Source of the DNA: Pisolithus tinctorius | Taxonomy: Eukaryota; Basidiomycota; Agaricomycetes; Boletales; Pisolithaceae | DNA: 64,000 nucleotides | Direction: 5' to 3' | Assembly: GCA_024663395.1 (NCBI GenBank) | Contig: JANFAH010000045.1 | Location: 62,001 to 126,000, forward strand | Part shown: piece after piece, positions 1 through 11,611 of the stretch | How the letters are laid out: each line of letters starts with the position of its first letter | How positions within the stretch are numbered: the first letter of the stretch is position 1 | Position numbers and translations under genes: made by a program | Notes under the pieces: generated by a model | What the model saw: the letters and a program-made list of their open reading frames with translations, nothing else | Told to the model about the DNA's origin: nothing | Databases searched by the model: none

Positions 1-2513
1 ATCATGTGGGGTGATAGGCGGGGTTGTCGGATGTGTGTTAACCTTGTTAGCCTGGCAGGACAGGCACCCTTTGCAGTAACTGCAGACGGACTGGTACATT
101 CCAGGCCACCATACATACTTATTCATTTTCTTCATCATAGCTTTTACTCCTGGATGTCCGAACATGGGGGTATCATGGTACTGCCAAAGGACATCTTGGC
201 AGACTGGTTCTGGCATGAAGATCCTTCTTCCTTTTCTCCTGACCCCATCAGACCCTTCTGTCATTTCAGGGGCCAAGAGGGACATGGATGCTTCCTTTAC
301 CTCCTGGTACAGGTCAGCATTTAGCTGGAAGATGCATCCTTTACCTTTCTGAACCTTTGGAGTATCCTCAGGTGGGCATTCAGAGGGTTTTGGCTCTTTA
401 AAGGAGACCTTTCAGATGGGCTTGGGAGCTTTTGAAGGCTCAGGGGTGGTCCATTCAATCTTGAAAAGGGAAACAACAGAGGGTCTCACCCCCCCCTCAA
501 GCCAAATGGCCTTCAGAAGTAGGGTTGAGATGGTGCTGGGCTCGGCATTGAAGTCTGAGTGGTGGGAGAGAGTGTCAGTGGCAGAATTCTTTGTTCCTGC
601 GATGTGGATGAACAAGAGTGGGTATTCTTGTAGTGTAGCCTGCCAGCGGGCTTGTCAGGCAGTCAACTTCTGAGGCTGCGTGTAGTAGGTGATGTTCTGG
701 TGGTCTGTATAGACCTTTGTTGGTTCCAGGGGCAAGAGCAGATAAGGGCGCCACTGCTTGAGGGCACGCATTACTGCTAGCATTTCCAGGTTGTAGACCT
801 GGTAGTTTTGCTTGGCCCTGGTAAGTGACTGAGACATATACATGCAGGGGTGAAGAGTTCCTGAGTCATTGGCTTGGGACAGAACCACGCTGGTGCCAAG
901 CTTTGAGGCATTGGTGTGGAGTATGAAAGGCTTCCAGAGGTCCAGAAGACAAAGAACTGGCTTGGATGAGAGGGCCTTCTTCAGGGCTTCAAAGGCAGAA
1001 ACCTGTTCTGGTCCCCAGGTCCATTTTGCATTTTTCTTGGACAGATTGTGCAGCAGTCAGGCAGTCTGTGAGAAGCTGGAAATGAACTGCCAATAGAAGT
1101 TACAGAAGCCAAGGAAGGAGTGGAGTTCTTTCAGGGTTGTCAGAGCAGGCCAGGTCTTGATGGCTTTGATTTTAACTTCTGATGGTTCATACTGGCCTTG
1201 ACAGATCACAAATCCCAAGAACTCTATTTCTTTGGTTTCGAAAGTACACTTCTTAAGTTTGAGGCGAAGGTGTTCCTTTGCGGCTATCTGCAGAAAATGG
1301 CAGATGGCCATGCATAGTCCCTCTTTAGTTTTCGAGTGCACAGTGACGTCATCCATGAAGATGACAGCCTTCCTCTCATTCTTGAGTTCTCCAATCATGT
1401 GGTCCATGTACCTCTGGAAAGTTGGCAGTGAGTTGCACTGCCCAAAGAACATTACTGTTGGTTCGAAAAGACCTCTAGGGGTTATGAAGGCCCCTTTCCA
1501 CTTGTCACCTTCCCTTACCCTTATGTTTGTGAAACCCCAGCGAACATCAAACTTGGCGAAATAATGCAAGTTGGCAAGTTTGTCAAGAAGGGTTTTCACA
1601 TTGGGAAGGGGGTACAAATCGACAATGGTGTGAGAGTTTGGGTACTGGTAGTCTTGGATGAGTCTTCTTTTGCTGTCTTTCTTCCCTATGAAAAACATGG
1701 GTGCAGCTTGAGAAGATTTCAAGGGGCGGATCTTTCCACACTTGAGGTTCTCATCAATGAACTCGTCTAGAGCTTTGAGTTCATTGAGGGAGAGTGGATA
1801 GACAGCTCCTTTCTTCAGCTGATAGCCAGGCTTCAGGCATATTTCATGGTTGAGGAAACCTTGATATGGTGGAAGAGGGATTTCTTCTTCGGAGAAGACT
1901 ACTGAGAATTCCCAATATTCTGGAGGTAACTCAACTTCTGCCTGTATGTGGGAAGCCTTGAGTTTTTTAGAGATTGATGTGCAATTTATTTTGATGGTCC
2001 TGGCGAGGTCAGTTCCACGGATGCAGTTTTTCTTATCAAGGCCATGGTCGAGTTCACCCCAACTGATCAGCTTTCTTGTTGTCCAGCTGATTATGGGGTT
2101 GAGTTCTTTGAGCCAAGGCATACCAAGAAGGAGGGACTCCCAGTTTCCAAGCTTGAGGATGTATGCATGGATGCACATAGTTTTCCCCCAGATCTTGGCT
2201 CTGGAGGAAGCAATATGGGTTACCCAATCTCCGGTCCTTCCCTTGTAACTTCTAGACTCCCATGGTCTTGTGATTTTCCACATTGGGATGTCATATTTCT
2301 CGACTATTGCAGGATTGATGATATTTGTTTTGGCACCTGAGTCGAGGATAGTTCAGACAGTAGCATTTTGTCAATCAACAAGGTAAGTGAAACCAGCAAT
2401 AGAAGTGATTGACATATCTTGTTTGTAATCATACACTTTCTCAGTTCCTATCTTAACCTCTATCTTTCAAGATACTATGGGCTCTCTTCCTGATGCTACA
2501 CCAGGGGAGCCTT
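1..2513 (-). pseudogene. Gypsy-1 Pol (protease-RT-RNase H-integrase N-terminus), multiple TGA stops
   Basis: The polyprotein opens with a retropepsin site, DSGAKTNII (about 2340), and continues as RT (2283-1057) with motif A FDVRWGFTNI and catalytic FMDD in the usual YxDD place. RNase H covers about 930-420 and has TNAS where TDAS is expected, so its first catalytic Asp is replaced by Asn. An integrase HHCC zinc domain (YHDTPMFGHPG and CKGCLSCQ) is at about 200-30. All parts are in one frame, interrupted by TGA near 2354 and at 1057, 655 and 412. It cannot make an active enzyme as it stands. Confidence 0.88.
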
Positions 2514-4000
2514 TCAAAAATCCAGGTTTCCTTTCGGTCCCCTGTCATCTGTGGGTTTGTTGTTCTCCCCACAGTAGTGGTTGACCAGTTCTGAATCTTC
2601 CTCTTCTTCGGGACTTCTATCGAGTTCCTCGAGCATTGCCAGGATGCAAGTATGGAATTTCTGGGCCAAGGAAGACCTATTGTTTGTTGCAGATGAGGGG
2701 CATTTAGGCTTCACATGCCCTGTCTTACTGCATCCATAACAGATAGGAGCTTCACTCTGTGATCGGACCTTGGACTTCTGATCAACATCCATGGTGTAAG
2801 GGTCTCGGTATGGAAGCTTCAGAGATGAAGAGGACTTTGATCCATGCAAACCTTGTTCTTGTTTCCATAAGTAGGAGTGGTCTTGGAAGGTTGCCTTTCT
2901 GGAAAAGACCTTGAGTGTGGTCATTGCTGCGCACACCGCTGTCGCTTGGTGGATCCAGTCTTTGACAGTGTCGGGCTTGGGGCCTGACATGAGGATCCAT
3001 TTGTTGACTTCCTTGTTAAGTCCCTTTCCAAAGAACACCATGGCAGTAGTGTCGTGGGTGGAAATTTGGGCTTTGTTGAGGCAGTTGCAGAAGTCCACAA
3101 TGTACTCATCAAGGGATTGGTCTCCTTGGCAGATAGTGGAGAGATAGATCAGCATGGTAGCTTTGGCATCTCCAACTTGGAAGGTTTCTTTTAATTTTGC
3201 GACAAACTTGTCCCAACCATTGAAGATTTTGAGGTCTCCAAGAGCGGTTGTGTTTTTGTTAATGTAGGCTTCCACAAAAGCGCAGGCCGATCCGCTGCCC
3301 ATGTAGGACAGGGTAAATGCGATCTTGGACTGATCCTCATAGTAGACATGGTTGTTAGTGGTGAGGTAGAGTTTGACACTGCTTAACCAGGCAGAGAAGT
3401 CCTGGTGCGCTCTGTTGTAAGAGAAGGGTTTGTTCAGGCTGATTTCTTTCAGTCTGCCTCCCTTAGAGTTGTGTTCCTTTCCTTTCTCCTTGGAACCTCA
3501 GGAGGGGCCTTTAGGCCTTACCACATCTCTACCAAAAAGTGACTTGTAAAATTCGGCAGCCATTTCAGGGGTGACCCTAGTCTGGCTGGCAAAGGGGTCC
3601 TGGATGTTTAGTCCGGAGGTTTGGTGGGCGAGTTCTTCTGCCATTTGGTCAGCTGAAGTAGTAGGTAGGTATACGCCAGTTGATGAAGAAGCAGAGGGGT
3701 CCGCTGGTTCGGCTGTCCCTGTTTGGGTTTCGATATCCAGGCTCGAAGGCCTTGGTTCATGGTAAGAAGTAAAGTTTACGGGTGAGGTCGATTCTGCTGC
3801 TTGCCCAAGTTGGGGCCTTACTGGCGGGTCTTCAAGACCTATACACAGGTTTGGAGTTTGCACCGAAGGGTGATGAATAAGTGGCCTCACTTGGAGGACA
3901 TCTTTTCCTTTACAAGACGGTATGGGAGGTTTGAATGAAGAGGCTGCTGATGGAGGCCTCTTACTTCCTTCTTCTTGGCAGTTCGAAGACACGTTGATGA
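2514..4000 (-). pseudogene. Gypsy-1 Gag, broken by in-frame stops
   Basis: This is the Gag (capsid/nucleocapsid) protein of the element. A Pro/Ser-rich N-terminus (about 3992-3500) continues in the same frame into a Retrotrans_gag capsid core (about 3480-2900, with the 'FNGWDKFVAKLKETF' and 'SLDEYIVDF' blocks). A CCHC zinc knuckle, CYGCSKTGHVKPKC, follows near 2740-2690. TGA codons at 3498-3500 and 2514-2516 stand where Arg would fit. No ATG is seen at the upstream end, so the true start is not certain. Confidence 0.82.
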
Positions 4001-4010
4001 AGTGGAAGGT

Positions 4011-4869
4011 TAGTGCCAGAGGTTAGGGGCTAGCTCAATGATATTAAACCAGTGGTTCCTGTAGGAGTGGCGGGAGGTGGTTGTTTTGCACGCTATTTTG
4101 CCTAGCAAGGATTCCAGACCACAGGTATCGGAAGGTAATCCGGGCTTTGATGTGTCCAGGTGATTCGAAATCTTCTGTTATGCTGATGACTTGTATCATG
4201 CCATGAATCGAGTGTGATTGAGCACAAGCACATGACTGCATGAGAAGGGGCACATTATTTAACTTCACTAGTGGTGGGACACTAGTCTTGGCCAACCGAA
4301 GTCGTACTGTCAAGTCCTTGTGGGTACAGTGAGCAGAGCTAAGGGTGGTTGCAAAGTAGATTTCAAATGAGGAGCTGGTACAATACATGCAGGTTTATAT
4401 ACATATGTAAAGTACCTGCAGAACAAACATTTGAAATCATTTGAACGTCCACCCATGTCCTTGTTAAGGCAAAATGAGTCATAGTGAGTCGCTGCACAGC
4501 AGGACTGCACGTACAACCATGTCTGTGGGCACAAGGGTAAATGGGGTGAACGAGTGATGAGGGACTAACTGCGTATATGATGTATACAGGGGTGAACGGA
4601 CACACTGGGGTAACTGGGGTGAGCATGTCACATGACTGCATGGATCAGGGCCACCAGTGGATCACGGGGGAAGGGGAACAGACACAATGTCCAGCTATAG
4701 TACAATGCAGGGTAGACAGGGGTCTACCATAAAAGGAAAGAGAAAGGGGAAATGTACAGAATGCAAGTCCAACTACATAGACAGTGGCTTGCAGGGAAGG
4801 GGAATGCCTCAGGAGGTAAGACAACACACGAGCAGTTATGTAAGAGTCTGCAAGAGGAAAAAATGTGAG
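4011..4869. other. Stretch between Gypsy-1 and Copia-1, no gene recognised
   Basis: Only short overlapping ORFs without family resemblance occur on both strands. The CpG content is low. It may hold the decayed 5' LTR of Gypsy-1 and the lost 3' part of Copia-1, but no LTR ends could be paired. Confidence 0.5.
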
Positions 4870-5488
4870 CGCAGCATAACATCATTCACAGGGTTGAATA
4901 GGAGGGTGGCAGGGAAATGACCATTGCTATGGCTACTAGAGACTCGTCAAGTGGTTGGCCGAGTGACTTAATCACTTGTGCTTTCTGCTGCATAGAGATG
5001 AGCTGACTTGGCATAGGAGCATCATCTGTTAGAGTTCCTTGGAAGAGCTTGCCAATTAGAAAGGCAATTGTCTGCTTTCCATGTCCTTCATACTGCTCAC
5101 AAAGTTGCTTCCAGATCTCATGTGCTGTTGAGGCATAGAGTACTCCACTGAGAGGTTCATCCTTCAGTGTGAGTGTAATCTGGGCACGTGCTTCTCAGTC
5201 CTTCTCCTCCCAGTCCGCATGACCATCAGGGTCATTTTTTGGGTCAGGAGCAGTTGTAACTTTTCCATCAACAACTTCCTTGAGGTCATGAATGTTGAGT
5301 ACCATCCTGACTCTATACTTCCAGGTGTGGAAGTTAGAGCCATCATTTTCTAGTGATGGGATGTCATAGAGTCGACTGGAGGCAGTTTTAGATTTCATTG
5401 AGGCTGAGGAGATTGTTCATGAGGAAGGGGTTGGCTGCGAGGGACCTAGTGTCAAGGCAGAGGATGGTGGATTGGTAGAGTTACTCAT
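4870..5488 (-). pseudogene. Copia-1 Gag (UBN2/Retrotran_gag type), truncated
   Basis: The minus-strand reading starts at the ATG at 5486-5488. It gives a Copia-type Gag: a Ser/Pro-rich leader, then 'LENDGSNFHTWKYRVRMVL', then the block ending 'IWKQLCEQYEGHG'. Two in-frame TGA codons interrupt it, near 5418 and 5195, the second between 'EEKD' and 'EARAQ'. The reading fades below about 4870 and no zinc knuckle, protease or integrase follows, so the element is 3'-truncated. The LTR and primer site lie directly upstream. Confidence 0.75.
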
Positions 5489-5562
5489 TCCAGAAGATGC
5501 TCGAGACTTGTAAGTAGAGTTTGTAGGTCAAAAAGCTGTATAACTAGAGTGCTTTGAGCTCA

Positions 5563-5574
5563 GGGCTCATAACC
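5563..5574 (-). promoter_or_regulatory. Copia-1 primer binding site (initiator tRNA-Met half-molecule type)
   Basis: The minus strand reads GGTTATGAGCCC, 3 nt inside the LTR end. It is complementary to GGGCUCAUAACC, which from memory matches the anticodon stem-loop of yeast initiator tRNA-Met. Copia and Ty5 are known to prime from such internal tRNA halves. The same 12-mer occurs at 39849-39860 in Copia-3. Confidence 0.7.
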
Positions 5575-5577
5575 TTT

Positions 5578-5796
5578 TGTGGGTAGGGTGAGAGCAGAAG
5601 GCTACTCAAGTTAGCCTAGACACAGAACTGTGTAGGTTGCAAGTAAAAAGGTGTACTGTAGTAGTGAAAATAGCACCATACCTCAGACTTGAAATGACGA
5701 AGTCTGAGGTGTAAGGTAAGATGAAGTGTAAACTAAGTACCTAACATATTACATAATCAACTTGGTGTAGACTGGATGGCATACTGTGCTCCAACA
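5578..5796 (-). repeat. Copia-1 5' LTR
   Basis: This is a 219-bp segment starting TGTTGG and ending CCCACA on the minus strand. It sits 3 nt from a primer binding site and 90 nt upstream of the Gag start. It contains a 14-nt inverted repeat with arms CCTCAGACTTG and CAAGTCTGAGG (about 5681-5715), which may be a promoter or RNA hairpin. No second LTR is present in the window. Confidence 0.65.
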
Positions 5797-6190
5797 GGGG
5801 GACTTGTGTTTTATTTCTTGCTTTTGTTTTCATGTTTGTACCACTGGACTTGGTGGCAAGCAGCCACATTGCTGACTAAGCACATGCGCTGTGTTTGTGC
5901 AAGTTCAGTTTACCATAGAACCAGTTCATGTCAGAGGCCCTCAGCAGTAGGGTGATTTCATCTCACAATTCAGCGAGTTTTTGAAGTTAGAATTATTACT
6001 TTGGGGAGTACCCAAAGGGCCAGGAAGACTGGCAAGAATTATTGGACAGACAGAGCTAAGTATTCATTTCTAGTTCACATTTTTTTACATTTTTACTACA
6101 CTTCTTTTCTCCAGAGAGAACCTCCCTTTTGGGTCAAGCATTATACTTGCCCACTGATTAATTACTAATTATAGGTACCATCAATTACCT
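5797..6190. other. Junction between Copia-1 and Gypsy-2, no gene seen
   Basis: This is A+T-rich sequence without a supported ORF. It should contain the truncation point of Gypsy-2, whose integrase and 3' LTR are missing. Confidence 0.4.
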
Positions 6191-6194
6191 ATTC

Positions 6195-8935
6195 CTACAG
6201 CAGGATTTCTGTCTTGTAGACACTCAGTGAGGATTGTTCAGAGGAATAGATGCCTAGACTCTGTGACAAGACTGAGGGTGAGTCTGACATGATACTTGGA
6301 ATTTCTGAAGGGTAAGGCTGAGACTTGAAACAGGCCTCCCTATGGTTCAAGAGTTTGACAGCAAAGGCTCCACACTCATCTATCCAGTCCTTGTAGTCCT
6401 CTTCCCCATCCTCATCTTCTTCTGCTTTCAGTCTCCTTGAAAGACCATCCAGCGCTGCATGCTTGTGTGCAGGGACATGTACAAGCTCAAAGTCAAATAA
6501 AAGAATTCCTGCAATCCAGTGGTTGATGGTTGCATTGGGCTGTAAGTCAGGATTGTTAATCATCCCCTTTATTGTCAAGTACAGGATGTCTGGGTTGAGA
6601 CTGGACCGGAGACCGAAGCAGGTGCGAGGCCAAGGGGTCGGGATCAGGGGGGGAGTTGAAGGTACAGATAGTTGGACTGATTGGACTTAGTGACTGAGAG
6701 TACAGCGCTATTCCCTTGCGTGGGTCTCAGTCCGAGTCCGAGGCCGAAGCGGGGTTATCAGGGTTAACTTAGTTGATTTCAGACTGAGGTCTACAGGCCG
6801 AGTATCTATGAGTTTATATACCAGAAGTAACTATAGTACGGAGACCGGTAATGCTGGTCTCGCAAGGATTGCTAAGAGGATTGGTAAGACAGGTATTAGT
6901 AAGATATGACTAAGACGACGGAGACCGGGACAGAGTGGACTGGGGACAAGACCAGGCAGGACTTAACCGAAGTGACAGACACTGCAAAGCAGTGTCCACC
7001 GCGCTAGACCAACTGGAGATATGGGACAGGCAAGGCCGAGGCCGGACTGAGTGAGTGCAAGGCCGAGTCTGACCGGGGTCGAGGCACGACCATGACATTT
7101 ATATATTGTGCATCAACCTCAACAACTAAATTCTGCACACCGAAAATGTGAAGTCTAATGTCATGTAAAGTGCAGAAATGACCAAAGAGCTTGAGTTTGG
7201 CTTGGCTGTAATGGCATTCGCAGTCATTGAGGGTTATCAAGCTGAACCTCACAGGGTAACATCTTTCGTCTTCCCCCTCCTGCATGAGGAGGTATCCTAT
7301 AGCAATATTTGAAGTGTCGACTGCTAGAATAACCTTCCTATCAGAATTGTAGTCGATAGTGCATAGCGCAGGGGATGAGATGATAGCTTGGCAAAGATAG
7401 TCCATGGCTTCTTTGTGTTCATCATGGAATTTGAAGATGTCTTTCTTGGTCAGCTTGATGAGGGGGCATGTGTGTTTAGCAAAATTGTTGATAAAGATCC
7501 TGCAGTACAAGCAAAGACCTAAAAATCCATGCACTTTGGTGACATTAGTGCAGTAGGGCCAATCTTTAATTTTTTGGACTTTAGCTTTGTCTGGAATTCT
7601 CCCCTCAAATGACACCTTATGCCCAACCACTATGATAGATGGTGTGGCAATGACACATTTCTTCGCTGAGATGGCAGCTCCTGCATGACACAGACAATGT
7701 AAGATGTGGTTGACATTCTGCAGATGTTCCCAGATGAAGCATCTGATCCTGGAGTTTTGTGCGATCATCTAGTAGGTACCATCAGAATTTTGGTAACAAG
7801 ATTTGGGACCTTTGATTGGGCAGTCATTGATGAATGGGATGGTAACTTCTGGAATTTCATCCTTCAATATCCAACAGACATCTCTGTGGAAAATCTGGAC
7901 AGCATTTGTGTAGCCCATAGGTAGTTTGGTGAGTCAAAGGGTACCAATAGGGGTTTGAAAAGTAGTAAGATCACAGTATTCATCATGGATGGTGCAATGA
8001 TCGCATCTGACCATAAGATCTAAAATTCCATAGATGGAGTGGCAGGCAAAAGCTTCTGCAATCAAGTCGATGAAAGGGGGAATGGCTGAATCCTGTATAG
8101 ATATGGCGTTCAGAGGTTGTAAGTCATGGACCAGGTGCAGAGATTTTCTGTCCTTCTTGACTATGCAGAACCATTTCAAGCGATAGGACAAAGTAGACAG
8201 TTCATAGACACCTGTGGAAATCTTTTCTGTGATTATGCTGATGACATCATGAAAAATGGCTGGAGGTATGGGGATATTCCACTCAACCCAGGGTTTGTGG
8301 GCTAGTGTGGGTATCTTCAGCAGTGGAAACATATCTTCTTGGAAGGTTCCTCTTTCTGTGGCATCCCAAGCAAAGGTGGTCTCGTGTGTCTTGACCAGCC
8401 ATCGCACCAGATTTAACTCCATGGGCCAGAGGAACTTTGAAGGGTCCAGGTTGAGCTTGTCAGCCCTTTCCTGGGTGAACCTGGAGCCTGGCATGAATGG
8501 AGGAGGATGAGTAGGTAATACAGGTAGGTCTGTGAGAGGATCTCCAGCCTCCCAATGCTCTACCCAGAATTCCACAGGCATCAACATCAGTACAGACCTG
8601 ACCTTCTTCACTACAGGTTTGTACTTTAAGATATGAAGAACAGGATGGAACTGGTAAGTGGAACATAAGGCTGAAATTGTCAGTGGTGAAACAGTAGTGC
8701 TAGTAGAAAATAAGAAGGGGTCATTCAAAGAAACAGAACTAGAATCAAACAGGTCAATTGGGGGCATACTGTTGCTTTGTAAATCATAGAGCAATGCCAC
8801 AGCAGAATTTTGGGTAGTATCTATAGAGAAAAGAGAAGCTGGCTTTGAAGGTAACAAGGGAGAATCAGAAACATAGAGTGAACACACAGAGAAAACATTG
8901 AATGAGTCATCAACCAACACTAAAAACCCTGCTCA
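6195..8935 (-). pseudogene. Gypsy-2 RT and RNase H, broken
   Basis: RT begins after a spacer in which 'EFWVEHWEAGDPLTDLP' and 'WNIPIPPAI' resemble a widespread basidiomycete Gypsy lineage. The polymerase region carries 'LVHDLQPLNAI', and the YxDD motif reads FIND, so the second catalytic Asp is lost. A TGA at 7934 follows 'TPIGTL' where Arg fits, and a TAG ends the next block at about 7770. The thumb and RNase H ('ILAVDTSNIAIGYLL', 'SQAKLKLFG') run to 7100 and resume at 6568 with 'GMINNPDLQPN' once the solo LTR is discounted. The C-terminus is at about 6195. Confidence 0.85.
6573..7097. repeat. Solo LTR (family S), CpG-rich, target duplication TTTAT
   Basis: This is a 525-bp unit with ends TGTCA...TGACA flanked by TTTAT at 6568-6572 and 7098-7102. 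It splits the Gypsy-2 RNase H, and the host frame resumes exactly when LTR plus one duplication are discounted (530 bp). It is rich in CpG (many GGCCGAG/GACCGG motifs) while the element around it is not, so the insertion is younger. A TATATA-like box lies near 6815-6821. A diverged relative is at 52654-53481. Confidence 0.9.
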
Positions 8936-9027
8936 GGTTGTTTCATGTGGCGATGCATCTCCTTGCATGCAAAGTAGTCTTCTTCATCTTTGGAATTTAT
9001 GAACCATGGAAGAGGCTGTAGTCTGTT

Positions 9028-11417
9028 TCAAGGGCATGTCAGAATTAATACCTGTCTTCCCATGTTAGGGTCACAAATCTCCAGGGACTGTTCTCCATCA
9101 GGGAAATCTTGTAGGATGCTGGAGAGCAGACAGAAGAAGGGTCGCCCAAGAAGTAGATCAAATGGATCATGATCAATGACCTGAATTTGGAGGTGTGCTT
9201 CGATATTCCCTATGCACAAGGACACATTCTCTATGACCCCTAGAGTACTCTCTTTGGATTGGTTAGTGGCTTTGAGAGTCATGCTCATGTCAGAATGAAG
9301 AGGAGCCCCTAAGGCCTCCCATAGTTCACAACACAAGGCTACCACCTGACAACCACTGTCCAGAATGCATTTGATGTGGGGTTTGTCCATTAAGATGCCA
9401 TCAACAGCACATAAGGGGGCAGTTGCAAGGCCTACACACTTCCCTTCAACATCTCTGACCCAGAATTGTTCATAGGATGCCCAGGTAGGTGACACCACAG
9501 CTTCTGATGCCATTTCCAAGCTACCAATCATTATCTTCTTTGTCACAGCCAGTTCTCAGACCTGCTTGCAAATCTTGGGGCTGACAGCAAAGAGGTCTTT
9601 GGTAGAAATTTCCATCTTCACTTCTAAGACTTGGTTTACAAGATGTCTGGTAGCAGCTGCTTCATTGAAACTGCTCTGGTATCGAAATTGGGGTGCAGGA
9701 ATTGTTGTAGGCTTAGATTTCCTGGGATCTGTGGGATTAGAGATGGCCAGAGTTTTAGTAATGGCTGGGTTCTCTGTAACATGGACAGGATCATTTGGAA
9801 TGGAATTAATGACTGGCCTGGGGGTGGTTGATGCATTAGCAGGCATTGGACTTGTCCCAGGGTTTTGCTGATGGTGGGCCAGAATATCTACACTGTCGAA
9901 ACAAGTGACCTTCTTCTTCTTGATATTATTTTTCAATTCTTCTACCTGCATGTAAGCTCTTGCCAGGGCATGCTGGCCTTCTTCATCAGCATTACTCTCT
10001 AGTGCTTTGTTGATTGGGTAGGAGGAGGGATGTAAGTTGACCTGAAATTCCATGGATTCTTCATTACTGAAGAACATCATGCTGATGAGATGAGGTGGGG
10101 TATCATGTCCTTGAGACAAGTTCAATGACTGGCTAGGATGTTGTATGGAGATGAGGTTTGCTGAGGCAATGATAGAATCACACATGGCGAGGAAGTTGTC
10201 AATCTTTTCTTTAAAGTTCCAGCCAGCAGCTGTCCTAGGAATGTCAGAACCATCAGGCATAAATACTCTTCCCCCTATCAGGGTGCATTTCCCAGCTTGT
10301 ACATATTCACAACACAGTGCGCACTCTGCCATGTGGTGACCATCGGTGCTTCTGCAGAAGAAACACCGTGGGTCAAAAGAGCAATGGAATTGGCCCTCTT
10401 GACTTTGCTGAGGGGGTGACATGTCAGTAGGTTGTTGGGTGACTTGGATGTACTCACATTTTAAGATAGTGGGGACAGTCAACAAAGAAGGGGGTATGGG
10501 GTTCTGGGGAAACAAAGCCAAAGAATCAGGCTGAGGGAGATTTTGTTTTGCCCCGCTAAGCAGGTAGTTAGCATGCTTGTAGACCAGATCGAACTCCCAA
10601 GGTTCATTGATGTCATGATCTAGGTCAGAAAGTTGCAATCACATGAGCAAGGAATTCTGGAACCTTGGGGGAAACCCCTTGAGGAATTTCTCATTGATGT
10701 AGTCCTCAGGAAGCTTCTTCTTCTTCTGGACGAGGCTGAGGAGATGTCGAAATTCCCAGACATATTTGCTGAGATCCTCCAGCAATCCCATAGGTTTTTG
10801 AACTTGATGGTAGAGTAAGGTTTTGAGGTCAGCTTTGGTATAGTGATGATCTTTCACCAAGGCACCTGGATAGTAGTTCAGGAGTTCTTTGGAAAACATG
10901 TCCCAGTCATTGAAGCCATTGGTTGCAGCATCTAAGGTGGACCAAAATGCCACCTCATTGTGATCAGCATAACAGATGACCCAGTGGATTTTATCTTTTC
11001 CAGTGTCAAGGCCAGCTTCAATGCAGAGTTGTTTGACATCTTCAAGGTAGCGAGTGATGTCTTCAGTATGTCCAGAAAACTTCAGGGCTTTGTTAGAGCC
11101 CCTGAGTGGCATGTCTCTAGCTCCAGACATTATGCAAATGGATGCAGAATTTAAGAGTGGGGCAACTGAGGTATTCTGAGTGGGAACTTGGGTGGGGGAA
11201 ATGATAGCAGGAATTAAAGTAAGTGATTGCAAAGGGATAAGAAGTTGTTCAGCAGCAAGTTTGGAATTACTAGATGATGAGGACAAAGAAGAGGTTGGTT
11301 CCAAGAGAGGTGAAAGTTCTTGATGCTCTGCAGGAGGATTGAAGGGTTCATCAAAGTCAAAACCTCCTGGAAATGCTGGGTAAAATGCTGGGGACTCTGG
11401 GCTCTGAAAGATCTCAT
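9028..11417 (-). pseudogene. Gypsy-2 Gag and aspartic protease, split by TGA codons
   Basis: Gag runs from about 11417 through 10639 (capsid region with 'LKFSGHTEDITRYLEDVKQ') and 10638-9556, which has a CCHC-like cluster CFFCRSTDGHHMAEC. Protease follows in the same frame (9546-9028), with active site ILDSGCQVVAL and the distal block LLLGRPF. TGA codons at about 10636 and 9554 interrupt the frame; both replace likely Arg codons. The protease catalytic Asp is preserved. Confidence 0.8.
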
Positions 11418-11590
11418 CTAAACTGAGATCTGAGTCTGACGAGTGTGGCTCTGAAATATCTCTAGGATCAGTTACTGGAATTAAGATTCCTGATGAGGAA
11501 ATAGATAGTCTGCAGAAGGGCTCTAGGAGCTCTTCAAGTTCAGTTCTTTGACAAGTGGGTCATAAGGATCTCCTTTACAGATCTACAGAC

Positions 11591-11608
11591 CCCTCACGGT
11601 GGGCTCCA
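11591..11608 (-). promoter_or_regulatory. Gypsy-2 primer binding site, tRNA 3'-end type
   Basis: The minus strand reads TGGAGCCCACCGTGAGGG, 3 nt from the LTR end. An 18-nt site starting TGG is what is expected of a site pairing with a tRNA 3' CCA end. The implied acceptor stem would be GCCCACC. This differs from the self-priming site of Gypsy-3. Confidence 0.6.
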
Positions 11609-11611
11609 AAA

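Larger units (their letters stand above)
1..4010 (-). mobile_element. Gypsy-1: decayed Ty3/Gypsy retrotransposon, truncated by window edge
   Basis: Read on the minus strand, the order is gag, protease, reverse transcriptase, RNase H and integrase zinc domain, which is the Ty3/Gypsy order. The remaining integrase and the 3' LTR lie left of the window. No 5' LTR could be defined above about 4010. Gag and pol stay in register except for in-frame TGA codons, so decay is mostly by point mutation. It is a relative of Gypsy-3 but not a close copy. Confidence 0.88.

Noticed and set aside
6573..7097. Treating the CpG-rich patch in Gypsy-2 as a host CpG island or promoter
   Set aside because: Terminal TGTCA/TGACA, 5-bp duplications and frame continuity of the RNase H show it is a solo LTR.
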